Below are positions 36,014 through 47,432 of a DNA stretch of 64,000 nucleotides, one piece after another. Position 1 is the stretch's first letter. Every line of letters starts with the position of its first letter. A program made the position numbers and the translations under genes. Origin of the DNA: Hypericum androsaemum. Lineage: Eukaryota > Streptophyta > Magnoliopsida > Malpighiales > Hypericaceae. The DNA lies in NCBI GenBank assembly GCA_963995505.1, contig OZ023185.1, positions 14,705,691 through 14,769,690 on the forward strand. The letters run 5' to 3'. Below the pieces are notes generated by a model. It saw only the letters and a program-made list of their open reading frames with translations, was not told the DNA's origin and searched no databases.

Positions 36014-37062
36014 GGATTTGGATTCAGGGGAGACTACATAAAAATTATCCCCATGGTATGGACTAAATATGGACCTTTAGATTTGATCAAATTCTTTTTT
36101 TACAGATCTGATGGTCAGAATCTGTTGAGGATATTTTCGAGTTTTTATCCAAACATACTCATTAGGGTTCCACTATATAATTCCCACCCCCGATCTCGAT
36201 CGCCCCCCACCCCACCCCGATCCCGATCCCCCCCCCCCGATCGATCCCGATCCCGATCGCCGTGAAGTTTGGTAAACGGGATGTTTACCCAGCAATCTTT
36301 CCCCATTAGCAAGAAGAGCAGCCAATCCAGCGTTCATCATCTTTGTCTGCGTCTGGTCTTTTTTGGTTTTTTTGAAGATTGGAAACCCGCCGCCCAAACC
36401 CCCCCCCGAATCGTTGATTTTTTTGGTTTTTTTTAGTTTTTTTAGGGTTTTTCTTGAAGATTGGAACTTTATTGGTCGATTTCATGTGGGTCCTTTTTTT
36501 TGGGTTTTTTCCACCACTTTTTCGTTGATTATTTGGTCCAAAAGAAATGAACCATATGCTGTTTCGACTTTTGATTATTGCTGAATTGGTCGATTTCATG
36601 TGGTTCTGATACCAATATTAAAGTAGAATGATACCAATATCCTAGAACGATGATACCAATATTCGAGAAGAATGAAACCAATACATTCAAATGATATATA
36701 TTTTCACTTATAATGGGATACCAATATTGGAGAAGATGAAAACCAATATTGGAGAAGATGAAAACCAATATCACGGTGGAATGAAACCAATATCATAGTA
36801 GGATGAAACCAATGTCATAGTAGAATGAAACCAATAACATAGAAGATGGAAACCAATATCATAGTAGAATGAAACTAATATCATAGTAGAATGAAACCAA
36901 TAGCATAGAAGATGGAAACCAATATCCGAGAAAATGGAAACCAATATTCCCATACTTGTATTTATTGCTGATATTTTTTTAATTATTTTAATTATTGTAT
37001 TTCCAATATTACCCCTGTCTCTCTCAGTGGGGATTACCCATGTCCCCACGGAATTTGAACCC
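36014..37062. mobile_element. Mutator-type MITE, 1049 bp, 22-bp array and leader-like insert
   Basis: Flanked by perfect 9-bp direct repeats TATTCCTAG at 36005-36013 and 37063-37071. The left end GGATTTGGATTCAGGGGAGA pairs with the reverse complement of the right end, GGGTTCAAATTCCGTGGGGA. 36160-36590 looks like a captured plant promoter and leader: TATATAA near 36173, a C-rich CCCGATC run, then T-rich sequence. 36611-36956 is an array of about 15 units of exactly 22 bp with core ACCAATATCATAGTAGAATG. No transposase. Confidence 0.85.
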
Positions 37063-37071
37063 TATTCCTAG

Positions 37072-38304
37072 ATCTCTCAATCAATCAGCTGATTAGTTTA
37101 GTAAACATTGTATGAATGGATTACTCCCGCCGGAGGATTGGCTGGAATGTGATCCACCAGAGGAGTTGGAACTTGGATGTATTACTATTTACTGATTTTC
37201 TATTTAATGGGTTCTAATATTATTGAAGTGTAAAAATAACATTTTCCACTCAGCAAATATATGAAGAAACTACATTTCGGAAACAACAAAAGTAGAACCA
37301 TTTATATTATTTACGTGTTCTTGTGACTGATAAATTTAGATAATTTCTTCTTAGATTAAAAAAAATCTTCTTGAATTTAGACCGGTACATTAATTTTTTT
37401 ATTTATTAATTTAGCAATTAATGCTGAAAATTATAATCTCAAAATTATGTTAAATTCCGCGCCTCTATTCGATATTTATTTTGGCTACATGCGCTCACAA
37501 GTTTACGGATACATTTTTTGTATTCCCACAAAATATATGAATATTATATTTTATCAACTCTTGATACATACAATACAAAGGGGATTTTTCATTTATCTTC
37601 CTTTTTTTATTTCACAATGTAGTTCGCGCTTCAACGTAGTTTTCCATCTTTCGATTATTCTTCCCGTATATTAATTTGGTTCAATTTCCGCATACGGATT
37701 TAAAACGAATCCACGTTATATATATTCCGCAATGCATCAGCAAGATTGCCCAAAAAACAAGAACATGGAATCTGGAAAAGCAGTTTCTCTCACAAGAAAC
37801 TTCGAAGATTGTTCTGCTAGGTGTAAATTTTGGAGTTATGTTTTAAATCTCTTATATATAGAATAACAATTCCTAAATATGTAGGATTTATTTAAAATTC
37901 GTTCTTGATAAAGTTTGTTAAATTGCTTAAATGAATTAGTTGCTTGCTCTTGCCGGAAACAAAGGCTCCCAGAGAAACAAAACATGGGAGGGGAGCAAAT
38001 AGAACAAATGTCAAGTTTTTCAATAATTTGATAGTATTTTTATCAAGTACCATTTAGTACAACATACATCAACATTTAAAAAAGATTTGATATTTAATAA
38101 TCTTATTTACATGTTTATGTATTTTGTTTGCTAAGTACCATTATACTCGTTGTTTAGTACAAAATAAACCTAATTTTAATTATTTTTATGATAGATTAAC
38201 AAGTAAATTAAATAGATGTCACGATATTGTACCGTTTAAATTTTAATATCACCGAGAGGCATTTGTACGAAAGTGTTGCAACAACGTGATACTAAAATGA
38301 AAAT
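37072..38304. other. AT-rich intergenic DNA
   Basis: No supported gene, RNA or bounded repeat. Confidence 0.5.
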
Positions 38305-39615
38305 TGGGACCCGGCCGCCTCCGTCCCCTCGTCCGGGTGGCCGGTCCTCTACGCGTCTGTGCTCCTGGGTGCGGTCTTCGGGGCCCTCGTCATGACGGCC
38401 GCCCTCGCAGTGGTCGTCCCCGCCAACCTCGTCATATAGATCAGCGTGGTCCTCCTGGTATATGGATAATTAGTTCCAGGAAGTTACACTTCGAAAAACT
38501 AAATCACCAAGCTTACTCATCAAATCAGTAAAACAATTTGGTGACAAGAAGAAAACAAGATTAAGAAGAGAGTCTATTATCTTGGTAACTCTGTCGAGCC
38601 AAAGGCCAAAGTTTTTCAATTCATGTCCCGCAGGTTTTTTGTTTGCACATATAGGGTACGTTTGGTACCTCTTCTGAACAGGACTCAAAAAACAGAACAG
38701 AGCAGTACTGGACATAACTATCTGTTTAAGTTGTTCTGTCCAGTGTTTGATAATTTTAATACATTCAGTTCTTGTTTGATATATGTAATAGTTTAATCTA
38801 AAATTTGGTGAAAGACAAAACTACTCTTCAAAAAAAAATAGCGAAACTACATTATTCATATTCAAATGTTAACTATCACAAATATTTGAGCACGTATTTT
38901 TTGGAATCCGTATTCAAACGAAAAACTATATGATATCTAAAAAATTCGGGTACAAATAATCCGAACTATCTCATTTATTTTTAAAAATATGTTATGTGCT
39001 ATTTCATTCTAATGAAGTACAATCCAAAATTATTCATAGAAAATAAAATGTTATCTCAATAGTTTGAATATTCTGACACATAATTTGATAAATATGTATA
39101 TTTCTAATCAAATATCTAAATCAATTATTTTAGTATATTTATATCTCTTCGTACCTAAAAATATAAAACAAAAAAATCTAAATTTGTCTCCGAATATTGT
39201 AATATTTGAATTTGAATAAAAAATAGATATAAAATATGAAATCATATATTAGATAAAATAGTCACATATAATTGAGTTAAACTTGGTGAAGAAAATATAA
39301 AAAGGAAAAAAGTTGAGGGTAAGAATATGACAAAAATTTTTGTCATTGAACAAAATTTTCTAGCCCATGATAAAAGATGAGACAAGAATTTCGAAGTGGA
39401 CTTGGACATTCTCCATGTAACACGCCGTGCTCGCATTCTTTGGGAAGTCCAGGAGGGTGCTGGTCCGAACATCCGCAGGAAGATCACCCGCGAGATCTTG
39501 GAGTTTGTCTTCAAGATTTTGTTCAAGGAGGGAAACTTCGAGGCTGCTGTTTGTGTAGTTCCTGGGTACTTTGCCCTTGTTAGTAGGAGTTATGAAGATG
39601 CTGATTGATTGGTTT
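38305..39615 (+). pseudogene. Broken small plant membrane-protein gene, split by ~0.95 kb
   Basis: 38310-38465 is a GC-rich island reading SGWPVLYASVLLGAVFGALV and MTAALAVVVPANLVI, then TAG where a Trp codon (TGG) would fit, then ISVVLLV. 39440-39470 continues with FGKSRRVLV, and after a frameshift 39475-39610 reads RRKITREILEFVFKILFKEG and NFEAAVCVVPGYFALVSRS. Joined mentally, the order (two hydrophobic helices, FGK..R..LV, RKITREI, KEGN..AAVC..GYF.LV) matches a conserved uncharacterised plant transmembrane protein. The two halves are separated by AT-rich DNA with a transposon-like left end, GGGTACGTTTGGTACC, at about 38655. A nonsense change, a frameshift and an insertion make it non-functional. 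Confidence 0.6.
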
Positions 39616-40319
39616 AGGAGGCATGCAGACTTTGGGAATATCAAAGAGACAATATGCCCTAGACTCTTATTATTAAAGAGATCATTTCGAATATACAGAA
39701 GACTCGGGTTGCTGGAACTAACAAGAACTAATCTAAATACGAGCAAAAATTAAACCAATCGGTAAGTGTCCGGAATAGGTTGTTGTTCACTCCCATTCCA
39801 TCAACATAACAGGTCTTTCTTGGCTTTTGCTTGTACATCTCATCAACAACATTCATTTTCTTTGATAGGATTCATGATGGGGGATTTGAAGATGAGCTAA
39901 ACTTTCTTTCCAAGTGGATGCTCTCTCGCATGGAAGATGGTGACTAAAAACTGAATAAGCCCATCTTCTTCGCTGAAGATGTTGCTCTGGTTTGGCAGTT
40001 GTTTGTTGAAGGAATGGAAGAGTTCAACGATCATGTAAGCTAGCTAGGCGTCGATGGTTTATTGAAATAAAACCGAAAACTCAGAGAACTGTCTGCAGAA
40101 ACAGTGAAATTAACCTGTCTGCAATAGTTCAATTATCGGTCAGGTTTGGGTACATCATTAATCAACCAAACAGGCAAGAGCTGATCGAATGTTCATGAAC
40201 AAAACCAGTGTACTTTCCGAGGGAGAAAGGAAAAAAGGAAAAGGAAACACCTAATACTAAAAGCTAAAACATACAAAGTTAATTATTCCATATCATCATC
40301 AACAACCCAGATCTAATTT

Positions 40320-40928
40320 CTAATGTGACCTCAACTTGGACAATCTAGGGGAAACCCTAACACTACCAGATCCATCTTCACTAGTCTCCTTCCTCAGCTT
40401 CCTCTTTCCTCGCGTTAAACCGACCTTAATCACCTCCTCGTCCGACACCATTCTCCTTGTCTTCATCCCTACAGCTTCGTAGCCGGTCTTACTAGCCTCC
40501 ATCTCCTTAGCTACCCTATCAAACTCCCCCACAAGTTTCCTCGCTGGCTTCTTCCTAACCAACTCCTCCGCCTCCTCCTCGCTCCCCGAATCAAACATAT
40601 CCATAAACCTCCTCCTCTTCGTGGCCACAGGGGCCTGGGGAGGCGAAGCAGAGCCAGCCCTGGGGGACACCTTGGGATGCAACTTCGCCTGCCGCTCGCG
40701 GAACCTCCGGAGGCGTTCGACATTCCCCTCAATCCGGCCCTGGAGGCGGAGGCGGCTGAAGCTGAGACCGCCCATGGACCAGTGGGCCTCCTCGGCCCAC
40801 GAGAGGAGCGGGTCGGTGACAGCAGCCGGGGGATCGACACGTTCGGAGCTGAACTTGATGTCTGTGTAGATGCGGGGGCGGGGGAGGCTGCTCCCGTAGA
40901 ATTTGCCGGGGCCTAGAGGGACTACCAT
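40320..40928 (-). CDS. Conserved plant protein of unknown function
   Basis: A single-exon frame of 202 residues. The N-terminal third is the part that looks conserved: VPLGPGKFYGSSLPRPRIYT, DIKFSSERVDPP, DPLLSWAEEAHWSMGGLSF and RLRLQGRIEGNVERLR. The rest is basic and acidic low-complexity sequence with KRRRFMDMFDSGSEEEAEEL and a lysine/arginine-rich tail ending SPRLSKLRSH, compatible with a nuclear or nucleolar protein. GC content is much higher than the flanks. I recognise the N-terminal motif from plant proteins annotated as uncharacterised, and no enzymatic domain is visible. Frames on the plus strand at 40621-40916 are shadows. Confidence 0.85.
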   Translation of the reverse strand: MVVPLGPGKFYGSSLPRPRIYTDIKFSSERVDPPAAVTDPLLSWAEEAHWSMGGLSFSRLRLQGRIEGNVERLRRFRERQAKLHPKVSPRAGSASPPQAPVATKRRRFMDMFDSGSEEEAEELVRKKPARKLVGEFDRVAKEMEASKTGYEAVGMKTRRMVSDEEVIKVGLTRGKRKLRKETSEDGSGSVRVSPRLSKLRSH

Positions 40929-41310
40929 GGTTGGGGAATTTCGACGAACAGGTGGCGGGATAAATGAAATTGTGGTTGGGGAGGGGTTTGTTTATATTGG
41001 GGCGAGTTGGCGCGCAACGGGGTTGAAATTTTTTGGATTCGGTTTGGTGGCAATCTCAAATTTAAGTTTCAGCCTTTTATGGAATATGTCCAATTCCTTT
41101 TTCACTACCTGATTTAATGTTTAGATTTTTTTTAGAGTGCGGGTCAAAATTCCTATGTAAACAAATAATAATTATATTCTAATTAGCATAGAATTGTTTC
41201 TATTGTCCTCAGTATAATTCTTAAGACATAGTCAAAAAAATTCTACCTCAGTAGATGATCCTAATTTAATGTTAGATTATATTGTAAAGTTGGCGTTTTC
41301 TCTTCCAAAA
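40929..41310. other. Upstream region of the 40320-40928 gene
   Basis: A GC-richer leader-like stretch to about 41050, then AT-rich DNA. No further feature. Confidence 0.4.
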
Positions 41311-41319
41311 ACCACATGG

Positions 41320-41650
41320 TATTCATGATGAGGACATCATGTCGGGGACGATATGCCTAAGCGGACCAAGGACCACATGTCGAGACGGGACAAAGACAAC
41401 CATCCGAGATTAGCGGAGGACGACATGTTGAGGCAAACCGAGGACGCCATGCAAAAACTGGCCAAGGATGATAATCCGAGGTGGACCAAGAACGCCTAGC
41501 TGAGAATGCCTTTTGAGACAGGCCGAGAGCACCTCATGTGGTCAGGATAGTTAACTGAAGTCGAGAGCGTCAACAAAGGTCGAGAACGTCAACTAAGGCT
41601 AAGAGCGTCAACTGAAACCGAGAGCGCCTCTTGAGGTCCCCGAAGTCTTT
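41320..41650. repeat. Degenerate tandem repeat, CGAGGACGCCATG / GAGAGCGTCAACT units
   Basis: Loose repeats of GGACCAAGGACCACATGTCG-like units pass into CGAGAGCGTCAACTGAAG units. A comparable but different array stands at 46950-47230, in front of the second E2 duplicon. Confidence 0.6.
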
Positions 41651-43191
41651 CTATCGTCCTAAGGCCAATGTCATGAGGATGATTTGTTGTCCACCCTTGC
41701 TCCGAGTCTTCAAATTTTCGCACTTCAATAAATATATTTAGGTGCTTTTTATTAGTTATTTCTCTTAAAATTAAATCGATATTTCAGCACTCTATTATTC
41801 TTTCTTGTTTTGAAGATTTCGTTATTCTTTTTTGTTTTCGAATTTTTAGATATATTCTAGGTCTCCATGTCAGAGTTTTATTATATATTATTTCTTTAAA
41901 ACCATTTCGGAACAAAAATAAATAACCCTATATTTTCAAATAGTAAAAAAGCATTTAGACATCTCATCTTTTGGTGAAAATATCAGGAAATTTCCTTAGT
42001 TTATAATAACAAACAAGACAAAAAGTATCTTCCCCGAAATTACACAACTTTTCCCCCTAAATTCTATACGGAAAATTGGGTCCCAAGTCAACGTATGTCC
42101 GCACGCAATTCCTCTAACACATCTAATAGAAATCATCTTCCATTATAATCGGGACGGTACATTAGAATTAAGTATTTTAGAATATTATTTCTATTTTTAC
42201 AAGGTACTAATCAATGTCTTTCCAGTTAATCTGTTTTGACTATTTAGACCGCTGATTGGACCGAAGTATTTAAAAAAAATATATCGTTAATTATAGTTAG
42301 TATTAAAATATCAACTAATTATAAATATAATCCAAAATTTATTACAAAATATATAGTTATAAGTAATAAATTCGTAATTTATTCACTTCTAATCTAACAA
42401 ATCTAAAACAATTTCAATTTTTTGGATGTATTGTCTGAACCGCCCAATCCAACCGGGTGAATCGATCGTTTTGACTAGTTGATATTAACAACATGTTGAA
42501 ATCACCGTCCAGATAGAGGGACTGGATTTGGTACAGGGTCAAATCCCCGTACCAAACGGGGAAGGGTATAATAGTCAAATAGGGAGGAGCACTGGAGAAA
42601 GAGGGAGTGGGCTTGGGGTGCGTGAGTTTTAAACTTTTTTTATTTTATCCTTATCTTTATTCGTATATTATACTATAACAAATCAAATTGATATATTATT
42701 TAATTAGTTATTTAATTTTTTATTATCAGTATTAATTAATATCATTTTAATATAACCGAATATGTCATTTTACCATAACCAGGCATGCTATTTAATCATA
42801 ATCGGACCTGCCATTTAATTAATTATTTAATTTACGGAAAATTTCTCTCAAGTCTCTCGTGTTTGCTTAAATTTACTCAAAACTTTCCGTGTTTGCAAAA
42901 TACACACAAAAGTCCCCCATGTTTGATTTTATTATACTTTTGGGTCCCTGGCTCATGTTAGCAACTCTTTTTTTCATTTTTGTCACTAAAATGATAAAAA
43001 TACCCTTAGAACAAAAAAAAAGATTACTAACATCATCTCTCTTCTCCTCCTTCCTCCTTCGTCTTTCTTCGGCAAATCCAGAACTTCAATAAAAATCATC
43101 AATTAATTTTAATTAAAATCATCCTTTAACTTCAATAAAATCAACCCTAAAACTTAATTTCAATTAAAATCATTTCCAGGTCATGAACAAT

Positions 43192-43974
43192 TAGGGGTGA
43201 GCAAATGGGATCGGTATTCGGGATATCCCGAAATTATTTCGGTATTCGGGAGTTCGGGATCGGGAGTTCGGTATTCGGGAGTTAATTCGGTAAGGTTTTT
43301 CAGAAAATTTCGGTAATTTCGGTATTCGGGATCGGTTCGGTATATACCGGTATTATTTCGGTAATACCGAAAATTCCAAAGTACTAAAGTGTAATTTTAC
43401 CCACCTATATATATATGGGAAAAATACACTTTCCTCCCCTTCCACTCCCACTTCCAGAGACACGTTCTCTCTCCTCCTCCTTTCTTCTCTTCTCCCCCTT
43501 TCTTCTCTTCTCCCCCGCTCCCCCCCCCCTCCTCTCTCTCTCGATCTCGACCGGCCGACCAGCGACCGGCCTCTCGGCCACCACCACCGCAGTCACTCCT
43601 CCACACCTCGTGGCCACTCTTCCAAGTTACAACCTCCCTCAGGTTAGGGTTTCGAATTTGGAGGTTTTGAGAATTAGGTTAGAATTTAGGAACTTTGAAC
43701 TTTTGTGGGTTAATCTTCTTGGAGGAGATGAGAGGATTAGATTTTTTGTATTAGGATGGAGAACTTGATTTTCTTTTTTTTCTGAATTAGTTTTTTTATT
43801 TAAAAATTCGGGATTTTTGGGATTTTCGGTATAATCCCGAAATTTTAATTCGGTATTTGGGATATCCCGAAATTATTTCGGTTCGGGATCGGTAGGGGTT
43901 TTTTTAAAATTTCGGTATTCGGGATTTTCGGTATTCGGTATTCGGGATCGGGATATCCCGAATGCTCACCCCTA
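43192..43974. mobile_element. hAT-type MITE, 783 bp, third level of the nest
   Basis: Ends are a 12-bp perfect inverted repeat, TAGGGGTGAGCA and TGCTCACCCCTA. Perfect 8-bp target duplication TGAACAAT at 43184-43191 and 43975-43982. The interior is dense in GGTATTCGGGA motifs. 43440-43780 includes a CT-rich promoter-like stretch and TTAGGGTTTCG, perhaps captured host leader. Confidence 0.9.
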
Positions 43975-43984
43975 TGAACAATGA

Positions 43985-44425
43985 GAGACCGAGAAGAAGA
44001 AGAATGGAGGAATCGCGGGGAGTGGATGATGATGAACAGGGAGAAGGAGAATGAGACGCGTGAGGGCCACGAGCCGGGGGAGGGAGGCTGGGAGGGAGCC
44101 CTTGAGGCAATTGGAAGAGAGGTCGAGGTGGGCCAGGGCCTGAAGGGAGTTGATCTAGGCTGAGACCGCGCCCGCGAAGGAGCTGTCGGAGAGGGAGAGG
44201 CCCGTGAGCGAGTCCAGGAGGCCGATCTCTGACGGGATGTAGCCCCTCATGGACTTCTTCTCAAGTGAGAGGGAGATAACCCTCCGGGTGGTTGATGAGC
44301 AAACAACGTCGTGCCAGGGCACGGGTCTGAGTCAGCCTCGGCCTAGTTGGACAGCACCCAGGTCGGGTCAACTCTGTCGCAAACTTCAACGCCAGGAGCG
44401 CGAGGCCTTCGATTGTTAGAGCAGT
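43985..44425 (-). pseudogene. Captured LRR receptor-kinase N-terminal fragment
   Basis: On the minus strand, allowing two frame shifts and a stop, the order is EGLALLALKFA, then VDPTWVLSN, then EADSDPC, then RVISLSLEKKSMRGYIPSEI, then GLLDSLTGLSLSDSSFAGAV, then LQALAHLDLSSNCLKGSLP. This is an LRRNT_2 cap followed by leucine-rich repeats, as at the N-terminus of plant LRR receptor kinases. No kinase part is present and the frame is broken. It lies wholly inside the 9-bp-TSD element at 42835-44651, so it is a transduplicated gene piece. Confidence 0.75.
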
Positions 44426-46084
44426 GGTGGGCGGTTGAGAGAGGTAGACGAAGATATGACGTAAGTTATTTTTTTATTTTTGTTCTAAGGATATTTTTGT
44501 CATTTCAATGACAGAAAAAGAAAAAAAATATATTGAGGGACCCGAAAGTATAATAAAATCAAATAAGAGAGACTTTGGCATGTATTTTCCAAACATGGGG
44601 GACGTTTGAGTAAGTTTAAGCAAATACGGGGGACTTGAGAGTAATTTCTCCTTTAATTTATTATAAGTTTTATTAAATATTAATTAAGCATGCCATTTAG
44701 ACATAACCGGGTTTGCCATTTTAACATAATCGGATATGACATAAGTCATAATCATGCATACCATTTAATTAATTATTTTATTTATTATACGTTTTATTAC
44801 ATATTAACCATGCATGCCATTTGACATAATCGGGCATGCCAATTTATTAAACCGGACATGCCAATTTATCGAACTTGGGTATGCCACCATTTAATAAATA
44901 ATCGGATATGCCGTTTGACATAGCTGAGCATGCCATTAGACAAGCACCTTCCAGCCGCTTGGAACTCGATCAATTATTGACTTCAAATATATTTTCAACA
45001 CTGTTATACTCCAAATTTGGAGAAGTTTTAAACTACAAAGTTGTAAATATTCGTCTCACCTTCGGACAGCAACTTCAATCACCTTAATCGGACTCTGAAG
45101 TAAGAATTTATGGCTCCCCAACCAAAATTAGTCAACCACAACTAAGTCAACTCTTGACTTCAAACAAATTTTTGACATCTTTACACCCCGAATTGGGCGA
45201 GATAATAAACTACAAAGTTGTAGATATTCGTTTGAGCTTCATATACCAACTTTAAATTATCTTGATCGGACTTTGGAGTAAGAATTTGTAGTCCTCCAAC
45301 CGAAACTTGTCGATCACAACTTTGCCGATTCTTGACTTCAAACAAAATTTTGACATCTTTTCACTCCTAATTTGGAGAAGTCGTAAACTACAAAGTTGTA
45401 GATATACTTCTCAGCTTTGCACAGTAATTTAAATCACATCAATCAAACTCCGAAGTAAGAACTTATGGCTCCCCAACTTAAACATGCCGACCGCTTAAAA
45501 AAAAGTGGGGCCACATTAAAAAAAAAGAGAACAAAAAAATCACCACCGAGTAATAAAAGCAAAAAAAAAGGGGACCATTAATTACTACTAAAGAGCACAT
45601 GTGGCAGTCATTTATTGGTTGTACCAAATCCAACAACACGTACAACAAGCAAATAAAAAACTATGGATAAAATTACCACCGGATAATTATGGCTGTCAGA
45701 TCAGGATTGACCTGATGTGATAACCTACGTTTGTTCCTGTGCCATGCGGGAAAGGATTGCACTTCCGCACGCAATCCAAAAGCCCAGATATATGGACAAA
45801 AATGACCCAAATTTGATCTCGGGTCTCAATCTGACCGGTTGAATAATACTAATTCTCTTAACATATTTACAAAGTTCGAGTAATTAAATTTTCTTGTAGG
45901 TATCTTTTAATAATAATAATAATAACTCTTGTTTAGGAAAAAAAATCAATGGAACCGCAATATTTGGTATGTTTACTATTTTGTATGAAGGAGAGTCCCA
46001 TAGCCCATATAAAACTAGCACCGAACCCTTGAAGTCCCAAGTTTCCCTTTAAAAGGCTGTTCGTGAACCATCAAACAATCTGCT

Positions 46085-46480
46085 GCTCCATTCGAGCGGT
46101 CATGGCTTCAAACGTCCCACACAATGTGGCAATTTGATTAGCTGACTCCTTAAGGGGAGCCGTGTTGGTGGTGTTCTTCTCCATACCCGGTTGGGTAGTG
46201 GGAAGGCTGGATCCTTGGTGTGAGCCGAGTTGGATGGATTCCTCCCAACATTTTATTGAGAGGGTGGTTGTGTCGCCTCCTTGTTAGAAGCCGCATTGGA
46301 TGGATTCTTTCCAGCGGGTGGCAGAGAAGATGTTGGTGCCATCTCCTTGATGAAGACTACGTTGGATGTATTCTTCTCAGCAAGTGGCTGAGAACAGATT
46401 GGTGCCACCTCCTTGAAGTTGGCTTGAGCAGCATTGTTCTTGCCCGGTTTGCAAGGTGCACATGAGTTGCTCGGGTTAAA
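46085..46480 (-). pseudogene. Possible retrotransposon gag N-terminal fragment
   Basis: The minus strand reads IATLCGTFEAMTARMEQQI near 46080-46135, similar to the start of Gypsy-type gag proteins. Upstream, in broken frames, are repeats of a KNPSNAASNKEA-like unit. The abrupt switch from duplicon A at about 46080 marks a breakpoint. Weak evidence; it could be another repeat. Confidence 0.3.
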
Positions 46481-46489
46481 AGATGCATC

Positions 46490-46800
46490 TATTTGACCCC
46501 TTTCTCTTCGAATATAAAGATGACGTAAACTATAAAGTTGTACAAATCTGTCTCAGATTTTCATAGCAACTTTAATCATCTCAATCCAACCTCTGAGTCA
46601 AAAGATGTGACCGATTTACTAAACTAGGTGCATGCTGAGCCTCCAACTAGGCGCATTCTATTTCACACGCAAGTTTGACCCTTTTACACTCCGAATATGA
46701 AGATGTCATAAACTACAATGTTGTAGATGTCAATCTTATCTCTCCAAAAGTGAAAGAATCAGCTCAATACAAGGTCTGAGTCAAAACTTACGGCCATTCT
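46490..46800. repeat. Two diverged ~180-bp modules, reverse orientation
   Basis: CATAAACTACAATGTTGTAG and ACTCCGAATATGAAGATG place this with the module at 13850-14400. No ends visible. Confidence 0.5.
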
Positions 46801-46949
46801 ACTAACCATGCACGGTGTACCATCTTCCACCAACTTGCGCCTACCTTGCTCCAACTAGGCTCATATGCGCCTCCTAATGGTTGCACGGCATGCCTCTCTC
46901 CACCCAGGACAAGTCTTAACCTGAGGCAAAGGCCAAAATAACATCCAAT

Positions 46950-47230
46950 ACTTCTCTTATGCCTTGATATCTTTATACTTCAACAGTAAACTTTCCAAAG
47001 CGAGATATCCCACATCGAGACCCAAGGCGAGACCTCCCAAGTCGAGACCCAATGCAAGAACTCGGTTAAGACCCAAGATGAGATGTCTCAAGGAGGTGAG
47101 ACGACTAAGGTGAGATGTCCCACGAAGGTTAGACGACCCAGGTGAGATGTCCCAGGGAGGTAAGACGACCATCCCAAGGCGAGAACCAAGGTGAGATGCT
47201 CCAAGGCAAAGACGACCAACAACATCTCAA
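46950..47230. repeat. Degenerate tandem repeat, AAGGTGAGATGTCCCA units
   Basis: Units of about 33 bp with GGTGAGATGTCCCA and GTAGACGACC-like text. Stands directly before duplicon B, as 41320-41650 does before duplicon A, but the unit is different. Confidence 0.6.
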
Positions 47231-47432
47231 CATCTCTTCCATGTCTTGATATTTTTGTACTCCAACAATTTCATTATTCTTTTTTGTTTTTGAATTTTTA
47301 GATATTTTCTAAGTCTCCATGTTAGAGTTTTATTATATATTATTTCTTTAAAACCATTTCGGAATAAAAATAACCCTATATTTTCAAATAGAAAAAAAAA
47401 TTTAGACATCTTATCTTTTTGGTGAAAATATC

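Larger units (their letters stand above)
42835..44651. mobile_element. Pack-MULE with long TIRs, nested in the outer element
   Basis: Perfect 9-bp direct repeats TTTAATTTA flank it (42826-42834 and 44652-44660). The left end CGGAAAATTTCTCTCAAGTC pairs with the reverse complement of the right end, GGAGAAATTACTCTCAAGTC. Similarity continues about 200 bp inward, sharing TTTGATTTTATTATACTTT and GGGTCCCT. It splits the 22-bp array of the outer element. It carries a receptor-kinase gene fragment (43985-44425) and was itself hit by a hAT MITE. Confidence 0.88.
42518..45783. mobile_element. Outer Mutator-type element in duplicon A
   Basis: Left end GGGACTGGATTTGGTACAGG; the reverse complement of the right end begins GCTTTTGGATTGCGTGCGG. 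Flanks CCAGATAGA (42509-42517) and CCAGATATA (45784-45792) agree at 8 of 9 positions. The body carries 22-bp CATGCCATTT repeats on both sides of a second insertion (42750-42830, 44690-44950) and three to four ~180-bp modules (44940-45480). Same family as 14690-15850 and 49307-50566. The internal CCAAATCC near 45627 is an alternative, less well supported right end. Confidence 0.7.
41815..46080 (+). repeat. Duplicon A: copy of the E2 gene 5' flank, heavily interrupted
   Basis: Matches 47263-50830 (duplicon B) from CGTTATTCTTTTTTGTTTT onward with scattered substitutions. It contains the intact, uninserted versions of three sites that carry insertions in B (41976-41984, 42084-42092, 45868-45876). 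A 3.27-kb element is inserted at 42518-45783. The last part, 45877-46080, matches the promoter and leader of the functional E2 gene (TTCTTGTAGGTATCTTTTAA to CTGTTCGTGAACCATCAAAC) and then stops at gag-like sequence. Confidence 0.85.

Noticed and set aside
36611..36956. Regular 22-bp repeats that could be mistaken for a CRISPR array
   Set aside because: Units are contiguous without unique spacers, lie inside a plant MITE with a 9-bp target duplication, and no cas-like genes exist.
39840..40035. Possible glycosyl hydrolase family 5 (mannanase) fragment on the plus strand
   Set aside because: FLSKWMLSRMEDGD and NKPIFFAEDVAL loosely recall mannanase C-terminal text, but the stretch is short, has a stop, and lacks catalytic context.
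43405..43768. Frames of 70-117 codons on both strands
   Set aside because: CT/GA-rich low-complexity DNA inside the hAT element; no family match.
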